Below, in pieces: positions 37,620-48,603 of a stretch of DNA of 64,000 nucleotides. The position numbers and the translations under genes are program-made. The notes beneath the pieces are model-generated. The model saw only the letters and a list, made by a program, of their open reading frames with translations. It searched no databases and was not told where the DNA came from. Source of the stretch: Polymyxa betae. Lineage: Eukaryota; Endomyxa; Phytomyxea; Plasmodiophorida; Plasmodiophoridae. The stretch covers positions 124,001 through 188,000 of the forward strand of contig RBZT01000578.1 in NCBI GenBank assembly GCA_003693705.1, given 5' to 3'. How positions within the stretch are numbered: position 1 is the stretch's first letter; each line of letters begins with the position of its first letter.

Positions 37620-38220
37620 TGTCACTGATGAAGAAGATCGACACCCTGATTCGCGATGTCGTAGCCGGCATCACGTTTTCTGATTAACGACGCCAGCACG
37701 CTTTCCGGCGGTTCATGTATGAGGACGTCTAATGCCGATATCGCGAAACTTTGAAGCATTCATCAACGGCGCCGTGCGAATCTCGTTGCCTTTTCAATTC
37801 AACTCGCTTGTTTGATTGATTGGCGCCGTCTGGATTGGTGCCCCCTATCGATAGTATCCAGATGGCGTTGCCGTTCTTTGAGAAGCACAAAGGCACCCTT
37901 GATTGGGGTTATTATTGATCGGATCGATAAAGTTCAGATGGGCATCACTCCCTGTACAAGAAATATTATGGCTCTTATGCAGAATTTGACCCTGTTGCCA
38001 ATGTATGTTATAACGCACGTTCCTGATCTGCATTGGTCTCTGGGGTTCCTGCCGGTGAAGAATCAACCGTTTAGGGCGGCTGAGAACATTAGTTTGTTTG
38101 CATGACGATCTTAATCTAGGACATAATAGATTGGCTTCAAAAGGATTTTGTTGGTCGTATCAATACTAAGGCACTTCTGGATGATATCGAGCGCTCAAGA
38201 GCAGGACCTTCAAGATCACA
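37620..38220 (+). pseudogene. Decayed copy of the BioD-like gene (3' half)
   Basis: Nucleotide similarity to 36640-37250 in the same order: TCATGTATGAGGACGTCTAA versus TCATGCACGGGGACGTCCAA, then GGCGCCGTCTGGATTGG, GATAGTATCCAGATGGCG, and a tail matching CTTGTTGGTCGTATTGATAT. Stops and indels break every frame. It lies directly downstream of the intact gene in the same orientation, a tandem duplicate that decayed. Confidence 0.75.
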
Positions 38221-39007
38221 ATTTTCGGAATTAGAATGTCAAGAATCAGAATTCTCAGAATAGATGCTGTTTACTGCCGAAAGTGAGACGCTATCGCAAT
38301 TCATCTGTGATCTATGTACTACAGGTTTTCTGTGTAAACTGATCTCAACAAGAAAGATGAACAGATTGTTCAGTCTGCTTTCTAAACCCCGTTGCAGCTG
38401 CACCAATGAAAAACAGTACAAATGGCCGATAAAGTGTTGCCGATCATCTTTGCAAAGCAAAATCATGTAGGGAGCTTCAGATTTTACCTCGCTGCAAGGT
38501 TATGCATTCGGAGTAGGAAAACTCTGTTACTGAAAACAGCTCGAGGAACGCTGATTGGTTTGCGAGCGCTATTCATTAATCTGTTGATTGTTGAGCCGGG
38601 AATACGATTCAGACTGTGCGGAAGCTGTCTTTAAAGTAAAAAGTGGTTCGTCGACTGGATTCGAACCTTGTCTGTGTGAATTCCTTGATGAACTGTTGTT
38701 AAAATGTATCAGAAACCCTACAGAATAATCAAATTGCCATTGTCTGGGCGTGCTTTCAATCTATTAGGGAGCCTCTAACTGATCTCTGTAAAAACGTGTC
38801 CCGAAAGATCCCCTGATTGAGTTCATTTTTAGAATCATAAAAAAATTAATAGGAAGCACCTCGGACTTTTTTTACCAACTTTGCCGTTTTATTCTCCGTT
38901 TATTAGTCCAATAGAAAGAGATTTGCGGTAGGTGAAATTGTAGGGCGAAGGGTCACTCAAACTTGAATTTCTTTTTTCTGTTATAACATTCCCATTAACC
39001 ATTTTCG
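38221..39007. other. Non-coding stretch
   Basis: No supportable gene. A GGTTCGAATCC-like motif near 38662 on the minus strand does not fold as a tRNA. Confidence 0.4.
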
Positions 39008-39677
39008 ATGCCGAACAAAAAATGGAACCCGGTGATGCGCAAGCGCCTGGCCGATCTGGTCGAAGTGCATGGCAAGCACTGGAAGGTGATCGCCCGGGTG
39101 ATGCAGGCCGAATTCACAGACCCGAAATTTTCACCAGCTGCGTGTTTTGTGCAGTATAAAAGGACGATAGGTATGTTCTTTAATCATATCGTTTTATCAA
39201 TTCTGGTATAGCCTCTAAGCTGTCAAAATGGCTGTTTGCTGACGAGGGTACATTTTGATCATTTTACGAAATTCTGCCTGATGATTTCAAAGTTGCGAGT
39301 GCCGTCGACGATGTTCCTGCAGTTGTCAGCCAATCTCCTGCCCTGATGGGTATTTTCTTTCCTTTTTTTCGCCCACAACTCACCATGGTTATAGATACGA
39401 AGGTTCTGTCAGGGGGTGATGAACTGGTTGGGCATGATGGATTAGTTGACTGGCACCAAGAGGATACGGACGACGCCCCATTATCGGGTATCTTTCGTTC
39501 AGTAAATGTTTTCCTTTCGATTCACTCAAACAAACATTATTAGGCAACGATATCCCAATTTGTGAACAGATCTCGGCGGTGCGACGTCCGGTCCGGGATA
39601 TTGTCAAGTCTTATCTGGATAAAGTTATCCCGATGATTATTGACTGCTTTCCCGGACCGGGCGTTCGCCTTGCATAA
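39008..39677 (+). CDS. Small SANT/Myb-like protein
   Basis: Exons 39008..39170, 39212..39247, 39293..39349, 39395..39487 and 39544..39677 total 483 nt (160 aa). Residues 4-55 (KKWNPVMRKRLADLVEVHGKH then WKVIARVMQAEF) form a SANT/Myb helix-turn-helix like those repeated four times in the gene at 60487-62132. The acidic middle and C-terminus (RPVRDIVKSYLDKVIPMII) are unassigned. Three of the five exons are under 100 nt. It is probably a nuclear DNA- or chromatin-binding protein. Confidence 0.6.
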
Positions 39678-39949
39678 TGACTCAGTTCATGGGCAAATTC
39701 CTCGAAACACCCGCACAGGTACCAATCTTGTATGTGACGTTGTAATTCTCATATCAAATGGCTGTGCACAGCTGCCGCGTGCGGGTACGTGGTACATGTA
39801 ACGTGTTCGTGTCGTGGTTGCCTGCTAACATTGTAATAGAACAGTTTTTTTCAAGTTAGTCTTTGCACTTTTATTGTTCTTTTTCAGCTATACGAATGTT
39901 CTTAAAGCAAGCAACTCTGCTTTCGACACGTCAAAGTTAGGACTTGTTT

Positions 39950-40022
39950 TTGATTGATTAGGCGCCGCCTGGATTGGTGTTCCTGTCGATAGTATCCATA
40001 TGGCGTTGCCGCCAGATCTTAA
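39950..40022 (+). pseudogene. Short second relic of the BioD-like gene
   Basis: GATTAGGCGCCGCCTGGATTGGTGTTCCTGTCGATAGTATCCATATGGCGTTGCCG matches the start of exon 3 (36806 on) and the first relic. Only about 60 bp remain. The rest of 39678-40389 shows no gene. Confidence 0.65.
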
Positions 40023-40389
40023 AATCTGATACTAAAACAGCTCGAGTACAGGCGTTCAGTTTGTGGGGAATGCGGAAGGGTTTCTCACAAATCAGTTTGA
40101 CGGCAGGTTTCACTCGCCCAAATAAAGTGGAACTATTTTTTTTGTCGATCTGAAAAGTTTATTGGATCCCCCTAGAGTGCTGATTGATAACATGCAAATT
40201 AAAACGCCCATTCACGTTTGGTACTGTAACTTTCGTTGCCAGAAAAACCGACCCTAGATGCAGCCACATTGTTGCTAACGCCGCCCATTTTTGTAGCCAT
40301 CGTCCAATGAAACGATTGCGCGCGTTGCAGAACGCCGCTTTGTCAAATGATTAACGGAGACGGCCTTTCTCTTTTTGCACGACGTGGGT

Positions 40390-41997
40390 TTACGTCATCT
40401 CGACGGATTCCGGGCTGGATGATCTGCTCGACCCGATCGACACTGAAGAAGACCGCCTGGACACAATTATGGGCGTAGATGGAGGTGTCATCGGCCGCGG
40501 CTGCGATCGCAGCACCATCTTGGCGACTGACGCCGACTCCACCCGGCCGCCATTCGACGGCAAATTCCAGAACTTTACACATCCGTCGAGCGAGGCGCTG
40601 ATTAGCCGGTCGTCGCCCACCCATTGTAGCGTCGTAATTTCACCCTCGTGGGCGCGTACGACGTATCGTATGGAGCCGGGACCGAATGCGTCCCAGACCG
40701 CAATACAGCCATTATGATGGGCGGTCAAGATCTGCGACGTGGAGGGCGCGAACACAATCTGGCTAATGGCGCTGGTCGGGCCGTCCTGCAGCTCTGCGAC
40801 GGTGCGGATGGCGGCCGTCACCAACTCTGCCTTACTCAACGAATAGACAGTGCAGATTCGATCATGGGCAGTGAACAACGCCCTCTGATCCGGGCAGTAT
40901 CGCAGGGCCGTCACGGGGCCCATCACCTGATCCGAGATCTGACGAACGACTCGAAACTGTCGATCGCTCAGGTCGGCGACGTACAGCGAGGCAGCAGACG
41001 TCCCGGCCACAAACCAGCGCTCGTCTGGTGTCACTTGAAACGCCAAGACGGGCTGGGCGAGATGCGATCGTGCCACCAATAGCGATGAATGCGTATCGGT
41101 CATGGCGATCGTATTGTCCAGACTGCAGGTAACTAGGACCTGTTGCTGGCCGAGGTGCAGAGCCTGTACGATCCGTTTGCGATGCACAGTCCAGATGCGG
41201 GCGTCGGCCAGCTGTGAGTACGTGTCGTTGAGGGTGAAGACGTGAACGAGGCCGGACGATAGGGCGGCGAATACCTGACGATGGCGTTGATCGTAGGCGA
41301 CAGCGGTGACAGCTGATGGGAAGTAGGAGCTGGCAGAGACTAGCCATTCGGCTCGCTCGCGATGCGACCAGACGTTCATACAGCCGACCGGGACGATGGC
41401 ACCTTGTTTCTCCCAGGGAAACTTCGTATTCGTGAGTAACGAGTCGAGACGGTTGAAGACGGCAGTGTCCTCGCAAGCCGTCACGACAATGTCGCCAGCG
41501 TAGAGCAGTGATCGAATTGAGAAAACCTGATCGGTGAGGACCGTGGTTGCCATCAACTTCGATGGATCTCGTAGGCTGACGCCATGTTCGTGCAGCTGCA
41601 AAAACTGCTGGATTTCCTCCGAACAGATCACCGCCTTCTGGGCAAGCAGCCCAACCAGATATCGATGCAGAGACGCGCGCCGCTCCTCGACGAAAACCGG
41701 ATCTTTGTTTAGAAAGGGCCGGGGCGGCGGCAACGCCGGCAACCTCGCGAACTTCGTCGACAAACGACGATGCAGATGTCGAAATGACGAATAGCGACGC
41801 GTGACGATCCACTGAGATTCAGGCCCAGACCGGACCTGAGTGTCGGCATCAGCTCGGGCGGTGACCACGATCATGAAGGTGGTGTGGGAGACTCCCAGGT
41901 CCAGCTGCCCGGTTGTGGCCAGAGCTAGCAGCGACTTGATCAGACCTTGGCCCTGGACGAGCCGGGTCGCCGGCACCTGGGCCACTATCGTCATTAT
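40390..41997 (-). CDS. PX-domain plus WD40-repeat protein
   Basis: Single exon, about 535 aa from MTIVAQVPATR. Residues about 25-130 are a PX domain: RRYSSFRHLHRRL (the phosphate-binding Arg of the RRY/F motif), the proline loop LPALPPPRPF, and EERRASLHRYLVGLL. The rest holds six or seven WD40 blades, for example QQVLVTCSLDNTIAMTD, SQILTAHHNGCIAVWD and DDRLISASLDGCVKFWN, followed by a Ser-rich tail. PX would bind phosphoinositides and the propeller a protein partner; an endosomal scaffold is inferred. GC content is higher than in the neighbouring genes. A start at 42033 is also open. Confidence 0.82.
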   Translation of the reverse strand: MMTIVAQVPATRLVQGQGLIKSLLALATTGQLDLGVSHTTFMIVVTARADADTQVRSGPESQWIVTRRYSSFRHLHRRLSTKFARLPALPPPRPFLNKDPVFVEERRASLHRYLVGLLAQKAVICSEEIQQFLQLHEHGVSLRDPSKLMATTVLTDQVFSIRSLLYAGDIVVTACEDTAVFNRLDSLLTNTKFPWEKQGAIVPVGCMNVWSHRERAEWLVSASSYFPSAVTAVAYDQRHRQVFAALSSGLVHVFTLNDTYSQLADARIWTVHRKRIVQALHLGQQQVLVTCSLDNTIAMTDTHSSLLVARSHLAQPVLAFQVTPDERWFVAGTSAASLYVADLSDRQFRVVRQISDQVMGPVTALRYCPDQRALFTAHDRICTVYSLSKAELVTAAIRTVAELQDGPTSAISQIVFAPSTSQILTAHHNGCIAVWDAFGPGSIRYVVRAHEGEITTLQWVGDDRLISASLDGCVKFWNLPSNGGRVESASVAKMVLRSQPRPMTPPSTPIIVSRRSSSVSIGSSRSSSPESVEMT

Positions 41998-42342
41998 GAA
42001 CTGAAGAGCCCCGGGTCGCACCCCCGGCGGCACCTCCCTCTACATACACCACCAATATTATAATAAAAATGACGCGGGACGGCCGCAGCCGACCACATCT
42101 GGTGATGTATGGTCTATTGATTAGCAGCCAGCTGGATAAAGAGGTCTGGTAGGTGGGCTCGGGGCACCCCAAGGCTAGTAACGGATTAATCGGGGGACTG
42201 GAGTTCATGGGGTTTGGGGTCGATGGGGTCATCGTCATTGCGCAAATAGTAGCCTCAGCTATCGCCTTTATTATTATAATCTTACTTCGTGCCACCTTTA
42301 TTTACAGCTGAGACAGACACAGAAGGGCGATCCATTGGAAGC
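41998..42342. other. Divergent region PX-WD40 / MAPK
   Basis: A TTTACAG before 42308 could be the acceptor of a 5' intron of the MAPK transcript. No other feature is supported. Confidence 0.4.
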
Positions 42343-43539
42343 ATGGAGACCTTTCAACGCGCCGCCGACTATCAGACGGCCGGCGCTTACCCCTCCAGAC
42401 CCATGATGCCGACATCGGCGCTGACTCCCGGTGGGACCAGGTCGTTCGTTGTTCATGGCACGCGATTCAATGTTCGCGAGCGGTATCGGCTGATCAGGGT
42501 GCTGGGTTTCGGGGCGTTCGGTGTCGTCTGCGCTGCTGAGGATACTGTCTCTGGAACGCAAGTCGCCATCAAGAAAATCTCGAACGCATTCGCGAACCTG
42601 ATTCACACGAGACGGATTTTGAGAGAGGTCCGTCTGATGCGATATTTCGATCACGATAATATCATCAAGATTCGGGATCTGATGCGGCCCAGACAAAACG
42701 ACGAATCCGATGACGTCTATATCGTGACTGAACTAATGGAGACCGATCTACACCAGATTATCGTCTCACCCCAGAAGCTCACCAACGAGCACATCCAGTA
42801 CTTCCTGTACCAGCTGTTACGTGGGCTTCGTTGCATCCATTCAGCCGGCATTCTGCATCGCGACCTGAAACCGTCTAATATCCTGCTCAATTCAAACTGC
42901 GATTTGAAAATCGCCGATTTTGGCCTGGCCAGAATGGCGTCGTCGGAAGAAGACACGAATGCCTTCATGACCGAATATGTGGCGACCCGATGGTACCGAG
43001 CTCCCGAGATTATGCTGTCGTGGAAGGAATACACGAAGGCGATCGATATGTGGAGCGTCGGCTGCATATTTGGCGAGCTGCTGGGACGTCGGCCGCTTTT
43101 CCAAGGCCGAGATTACATGCACCAACTGCATTTAATCACCGACGTCCTCGGGACGCCATCCTTCGCTGACACCGAATACATCGCTAGCCCTAAAGCCAAG
43201 GCTTATATTCGTTCGCTGCCGATCAAACCGCGCGTCCCGTTCGAGGTCATCTACCCGATGGCATCTCCAGATGCCATCGACTTGCTAATGAAGATGTTGA
43301 TGTTTTCGCCGGAGAAGCGTATTAGCGTCGAAGAGGCTTTGGCGCATCCGTTCCTGGCATCATTGCACGACCCAAATGACGAGCCGGTGGCGTCCGGCGT
43401 TTTCGATTTCAGTTTCGAATCGCTGAATCTGAACGTGGATGAATGGCGCGATCTTCTGTGGAAAGAAGCCGATTACTACGACGATAAAGCCGATACTGCT
43501 GATATCAGAGACGATGACGAGAGGTTCAGGTCCATATGA
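42343..43539 (+). CDS. MAPK: ERK-type mitogen-activated protein kinase
   Basis: Intronless, 398 aa. All catalytic elements are present: the glycine loop GFGAFGVV, VAIKKI lysine, HRDLKPSNILL, DFGLA, the activation-loop TEY (MTEYVATRWYRAPEIML), the MAPK insert, and the C-terminal L16-like tail with an acidic DYYDDKADTADIRDDDERF end. A 45-residue N-terminal extension precedes the kinase. TEY makes it an ERK1/2-like rather than p38 or JNK type. The absence of introns contrasts with the neighbouring genes and may reflect an old retrocopy. Confidence 0.93.
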   Translation: METFQRAADYQTAGAYPSRPMMPTSALTPGGTRSFVVHGTRFNVRERYRLIRVLGFGAFGVVCAAEDTVSGTQVAIKKISNAFANLIHTRRILREVRLMRYFDHDNIIKIRDLMRPRQNDESDDVYIVTELMETDLHQIIVSPQKLTNEHIQYFLYQLLRGLRCIHSAGILHRDLKPSNILLNSNCDLKIADFGLARMASSEEDTNAFMTEYVATRWYRAPEIMLSWKEYTKAIDMWSVGCIFGELLGRRPLFQGRDYMHQLHLITDVLGTPSFADTEYIASPKAKAYIRSLPIKPRVPFEVIYPMASPDAIDLLMKMLMFSPEKRISVEEALAHPFLASLHDPNDEPVASGVFDFSFESLNLNVDEWRDLLWKEADYYDDKADTADIRDDDERFRSI

Positions 43540-43664
43540 TGCCGTATTCTAGTTTATATTTTAATTGGCTCAATGCTCTATATAATATTTTCATACTTTA
43601 AATGTTTTGATGGGTGCTTAATAATAAACCCACTGTCCGATCCCTGGGTACCATCTGTCATCTA

Positions 43665-44283
43665 ATGCATATTAGTCTAGATCTCATCAAGTGCTTGCAT
43701 CTTGACAGCAGCCATTACGTGCTGACCGGGCGGGGTGTTCAGGTAGTCGAAGAGTTCTTCAAGACGCTGGATGTGAGAGAAAAACACTCGCTGGACGACG
43801 TCCAGTTCATGTGTTTCATGAAAGCAGCAACCGACCTGTCTGACAATCAAATTCGGAAAGTGTTCGAAATGTTCGATGTTGACAAATCTGCCACAATTGA
43901 ATTTGATGAATTCTACCTGCTTGTTTGCATGTTAATTGCCATCAAGGACCAGGTCGAAAAACAATTTCTATGGTGTCACTCACGAACTTGTTTTGAATTG
44001 CTTGACGAAGATGGCAGCAAAACAGTCTCGATTGAGGAATTCGAAGCGTTCGGATTTGTTTTTAACATCAGCAGGCAGGCATCGAGGCGCATCTTTGCAG
44101 AGTTCGATGTCGATAATAGCCAGGTATACACTTGAATATGAATAATGGGATTGCCTAAATAGAATTTGACAGGCTTTGGACTACGAAGAGTTTCGAATGT
44201 TTACTCTAGCCTGCTTAGAAGAGCAACACAAACAAGAAATGCGAATCGGACGAGACAGAAAGCGAATATGCACAATTCTGTGA
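43665..44283 (+). CDS. EFCAB9: EFCAB9-like calmodulin-type EF-hand protein
   Basis: Exons 43665..44123 and 44173..44283 give 189 aa. Three canonical EF loops occur: DVDKSATIEFDE, DEDGSKTVSIEE and DVDNSQALDYEE (the last created by splicing). The whole-length pattern ISLDLIKCLHLDS, EEFFKTLDVREKHSLDDVQF, FDEFYLLVCMLIAIKDQVEK and FNISRQ matches EFCAB9, the calcium/pH sensor of the sperm CatSper channel. Its occurrence suggests a flagellar CatSper-type complex in this organism. An alternative name is a generic EF-hand protein of the same clade. Confidence 0.75.
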
Positions 44284-44740
44284 TGCCATAATTCGGTATA
44301 AATATATAGTAAAATTGGGTTTCAGAATTTAATGGTTATGTAATTTATAAATTCAAACGTTTTGATCACATTTGAGATGTTGTAAATGTGCCAATTGCAA
44401 AAATTGTTGGTTTGCTATGGACCCCGGTAATTGGCAACCAGTAATCACTTAGACTGATCTTTGAGGAGGACAGTAATAAGTGACTGCATTTTTCAACTTT
44501 GTGAAAACTGTCTGGAAAACCAGGAAAATTGGTAAACCAGGAAAAACATAACCCATCAACAGTCAGAGAATGCATGTTTCTCAAATATGTCGAAGTTTTC
44601 CATACAGGAGACTGTGAATTGACATCATGAAGGCATGACAACAAACGTGCCACTTTTCACTTCATGAGCATCGTTTTGTTGCTTGAAAGAGAATGCAGTG
44701 CGTAGCGCAGTTGCTGCTCATAATATCAACCATCTAAGCG
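44284..44740. other. Intergenic region
   Basis: AT-rich, no supportable gene; the minus-strand frame 44366-44653 shows no recognisable content. Confidence 0.5.
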
Positions 44741-45151
44741 ATGCCGACCGTCGGGATCCCGGTCAAGCTCGTCCATGAAGCCGAAGGGCACATCATCACT
44801 GTCGAGCTCGTCACCGGCGAGCTCTACCGAGGCCAGATGGTCGAGGCCGAAGACACCATGAATTTATCTCTCTGCAACGTCACTTGTACCGGTCGCGATG
44901 GTCGCATCTCCAAGCTTGACCATATCTACATCCGCGGCAGCAAAATTCGCTTCATGATCATGCCCGATATGTTAAAGAACGCCCCGATGTTCAAGCGTCT
45001 GGGCAAGACGAAAGGCGCCCCGGTCGGTCACGGATTGGGTGTTGGACGAGGTGTCAGGAGTGGCGTCGGCGGCCCGCCGCTAGCCGGTCGTGGTCGTGCT
45101 GTTGGCGCTCCCCGGCCTGGGGCTCCAGCCGGCCGAGCTGGTCCTTACTAA
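44741..45151 (+). CDS. SNRPD3: Small nuclear ribonucleoprotein Sm D3
   Basis: Intronless, 136 aa. Sm1 and Sm2 motifs are intact: [19 protein letters not shown] and [17 protein letters not shown]. The C-terminal tail is Gly/Arg-rich ([11 protein letters not shown]), a substrate for symmetric arginine dimethylation by PRMT5. It is part of the heptameric Sm ring on spliceosomal snRNAs, consistent with the intron density here. Confidence 0.96.
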   Translation: MPTVGIPVKLVHEAEGHIITVELVTGELYRGQMVEAEDTMNLSLCNVTCTGRDGRISKLDHIYIRGSKIRFMIMPDMLKNAPMFKRLGKTKGAPVGHGLGVGRGVRSGVGGPPLAGRGRAVGAPRPGAPAGRAGPY

Positions 45152-45411
45152 TCCTAACCTAGCCTGTTATAAACCTCATTGCTTCACAACAGACAGCCGA
45201 AAGGCCTTTAAAGTGCACAAACACCCCTTTAGAACCCTTCAAAAGATTCTCGTCTGTTGGTAACTTCAATAATCCCAGTTTGGAGAAGTAATGTTAATCA
45301 AGTGGCGTTTGCAGTGGAGAATGTGGGGACCCAACAATTCTCACTGCGTACTGCTAGGCCTCTTCATCATTCATCGGTTGATGCCATTCGTCTACAGAGC
45401 TGTCTAATAGC
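45152..45411. other. Intergenic region
   Basis: Short spacer before the ALDH start; nothing notable. Confidence 0.5.
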
Positions 45412-47382
45412 ATGTCTGTCCAAGAAAATGGATCGGTTCTCCAAAACGGGCCGGCGTCGGCATTGAACAGCGAATTCGGCGAAAAGGATATTGCTGCTGT
45501 TTTGAAGCCGCTGAGACAGCGCGGCGTCATATCTGACATTGGCGAGCGACTTCGCGCATTGCAAGCGCTTCGGAAGTTCATCATCAATTTTGAAGGAACG
45601 TTTATCAAAACGTTAGCATCGGATCTGCATCGTCATCGCCAGGAGACCGTCATCTTGGAAACTCAAGTCGCTTTATCCGAATGTAATGAAGCCATCAAGC
45701 ATCTCCATGCTTGGAGCTCCCGACGCCCAGTTTCCACTCCGTGTAGGTGGGAAACCTAGCGAGTTCTTTATCGCTAAAAATGCTCAAGGTGTTGCTCTTC
45801 CTGGAAGTGCTTTCGTCGAACCCATATCAAAGGGAACCGTTCTGATCATTGCTCCTTTTAACTGTATGTTTTATTCTTCTGTGTTTTTCGGTATTTTTTA
45901 TAGGCTATAGATCCTGTCCAGCTTAGCATGGTTGCATTAGTTTCAGCCATTGCTGCTGGAAATACAACTGTCTTGAAACTCTCTGAGTTGACTCCTGAAA
46001 CCTCAATGGCTATTGCGACGCATTTGAATGACTATCTTGCTAAAGACATCGTCGGAGTCGTTCTTGGTGGTCCCAAAACCGGAGGATTACTTTTGAAAGA
46101 AAAATTCGATCATATTTTCTTCACTGGCAGTGAAAGAGTTGGCAAAATTGTTATGAAAGCAGCGGCTGAATATTTAACTCCAGGTATGTTATTTATGGAG
46201 TTGAATCGTATACACGCTCTCACCAAAATGCATCAGTAACCCTGGAGCTTGGGGGTAAATCGCCTTGCGTTGTTTTCCCTTCAACTAACATCGCTTTGGC
46301 TGCTAAACGTATTATGTGGACAAAATGGGCAAATGCAGGCCAGGTATGGTCGAGATTTGTTTTTTGTTGTTACTTTCTCACGACGAATTAGACATGCATT
46401 GCTGGCGATTATGCCCTTGTTCACGAATCTGTTTATGATGCTTTTATTGAGGCTTGCCAATTAGCAGTTAAAGAATTTTCTAACGATAACGCCATTGAAG
46501 GCAGTCCTGACTTTTGCCGAATTATTAACGAGGTCTGTGGGTATTCTGACAGCATTATCTCCCCGCATAATGGTGCTTTCCAGACACATGCGACTCGGCT
46601 TCAAGGACTGCTTAACGATTGCCGTGATAGAATATTGCTCGGTGGCGATGCCAACATCAGTGCATGCTTTGTCGCTCCCACTGTTGTTGGCCCAGTTGTT
46701 AAAAGCGATGCTTTAATGCAATCTGAGGTCTGACAGCTTCAATTTTTTTGTCCCCTTTCAGATTCAGGTTTAGATCTTTGGGCCGATTTTGCCCGTAATG
46801 ACGTTTGGCTCCCTTTCTGAAGCCGTTGAAATTATTAATGACATCTGCCCTACACCACTAGCTTTGTATGTGTTTGGTGACACCAAAGAAATGGAAGGAG
46901 TATTGTCTAAAGTAAAATCTGGTATTGTAAATTTTCGGATTCAGTTAGCTGGCAGTAACCGTTGGACAGGAAGTGCTTGTATCAATGATTGCGTGTTCCA
47001 GTTCACACTTTCCGGGGCTCCTTTCGGCGGAATCGGAACCAGCGGAATGTCTGTTACTTGAAGTATCATTATGGGATCTGAACTCTCTTAGGGGAGCATA
47101 TCATGGACAAAGAGGATTTGATGAATTTTCCCATTTAAGACCTGTCCTAATTCGTTCTGCGAAATCATTGTTTGATCTTCCGCAAAGATATCCACCATGT
47201 CAGCTTTCTTGTGTTTTTTTGTCACGATCTTCTCTGACTGTATAGCAGACAAGCAATCTTCTGAAGATTTGATCAAGACTGTGCTGCACTGGACAAATTT
47301 GAACTCCTCGTCATTGTCTGCTATCTTCAAGTTTGTAGTCCTTACAGGGATCCTTGCGGCAGCGGTAAAAGCAGCCATCTAA
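45412..47382 (+). CDS. ALDH3: Tail-anchored fatty aldehyde dehydrogenase (ALDH3A2-like)
   Basis: Oxidises long-chain aldehydes to fatty acids with NAD+. About nine exons; landmarks in order: [52 protein letters not shown] (catalytic Cys at an exon border), the joined [30 protein letters not shown] and RYPP. The reading frame requires several 45-60-nt introns. The last exon (47263..47382) adds a hydrophobic C-terminal helix ([18 protein letters not shown]), the ER tail-anchor typical of ALDH3A2/FALDH. It converges with the sugar-kinase gene downstream, leaving only 18 bp. The SPTLC1 gene lies about 2 kb away. Confidence 0.9.
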
Positions 47383-47400
47383 AATCATTTGTTACAGGGT

Positions 47401-48481
47401 TTATAAATATTTTGCCGACTTTATGGTCGGTCTTTGAGACAAATCTTGTAACTCCTGGTATGCAAGTAGATGTGACCCAATAACTCCTGCCCCAACGTCT
47501 AGTTGCGATAACTGAATTAATGACTCCGGATAGTCGACATAACCAGCAATCATCTCACTAAAGTATTTTCGAACGGCAGGCAGAATGATTTGACGTTTTG
47601 AAACGCCTCCTCCAAGAACAATACATTCAGGGGACAGGATTAAGAACAAATTTGCACATAGCTGTCCAAGATAAAAGCCTATGATATCCCAGACTGAATG
47701 GGAGTCATCAACGTCGACCAGCTTCGACTCGTGAATCTGACAACGTGCAGAAATTGCTGCTGCCGATGCCAATCCTTCAACACAATCGTTGTGAAACGGG
47801 CAGACACCTTCGAACGTATCGTCTTTGCGGCGTTGGACACGAATGTGTCCGGCTTCAGCATGAGACATTCCAATAAGAGCAACACCATTAACGAGAATAC
47901 CAACTCCTATTCCTGTCCCAATAGTGACATACACTAAGGACGACATATCGGATCCTTTGCCAACACCATGCACCAATTCAGCAATAGCGGCACCATTCAC
48001 ATCGGTATCGATTCCTGCAATATTTCAAACCATAGACTGAAATTATACCAGTAATCGAATACCTATTGGAATATCTGGAAATGCTGTCTTCATATACTTC
48101 AACAATTCTATAAGTAATAATCAATGAAAGTTTTTGCAGAAGTCAACTATAAACAACCGAAATGTGTCCATCCTTCTTTAGGAGTTTTTTCGATGCGACC
48201 ATAATTGGGACTGGTCTTTTTCAAACAGATGGGACCGAACGCAGCAATGCCAATAGCAGCCGGATTTTCATTGTTTTGTTTAATCCAATTGATACATTGC
48301 TGCATCGTCTTAACCGGATCGGAAGTGGTCGGAAATCGGGCCCGATTAACCACATTGTCAGCTGAATTATCTGCGATTGAGACGACGAAGGACGTTCCTC
48401 CTATGACACCGATGCTTAGTTCAGATATCAGATGTTAGCAGGTGCTCTGATACCAGCTTCAATACCGGCAGTCAATACCAT
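47401..48481 (-). CDS. ROK-family sugar kinase (fructokinase-like)
   Basis: Exons 48481-48454, 48400-48158, 48107-48063 and 48014-47401 total 930 nt (309 aa). The phosphate-binding start GIEAGGTSFVVSI is completed by splicing. Then come FGPICLK, YGRIEKTPKEGW, DTDVNGAA, the GTGIG loop, and the zinc-containing ROK signature as GHIRV ... CPFHNDCVEGLAS. This variant signature and TPK.GW point to the bacterial-type fructokinase/glucokinase branch. It phosphorylates a hexose, probably fructose. Bacterial-type ROK enzymes in protists are often horizontally acquired, but the introns here show full domestication. Confidence 0.85.
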
Positions 48482-48603
48482 GCTTGGGTATCTTAACAGA
48501 TAAGCTATGAGGCGGAAAGGTCGGCCGCTTGAGCCCACATAAATAGCTCACATATGATAAATTATTGTATTTACATTTTCCAAATTACATTGACAAAAAG
48601 TGT

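Noticed and set aside
38641-38720. Possible tRNA on the minus strand (GGTTCGAATCC motif)
   Set aside because: The T stem beside the motif pairs at only two positions, and no acceptor or anticodon stem forms.
41534-41794. Plus-strand Arg/Cys-rich frame
   Set aside because: Antisense shadow of the PX domain exon with no independent support.
40862-41812. 316-codon minus-strand frame overlapping the PX-WD40 gene
   Set aside because: It is an alternative frame of the GC-rich PX-WD40 coding sequence, with Arg/Ser/Pro-rich composition and no domain.
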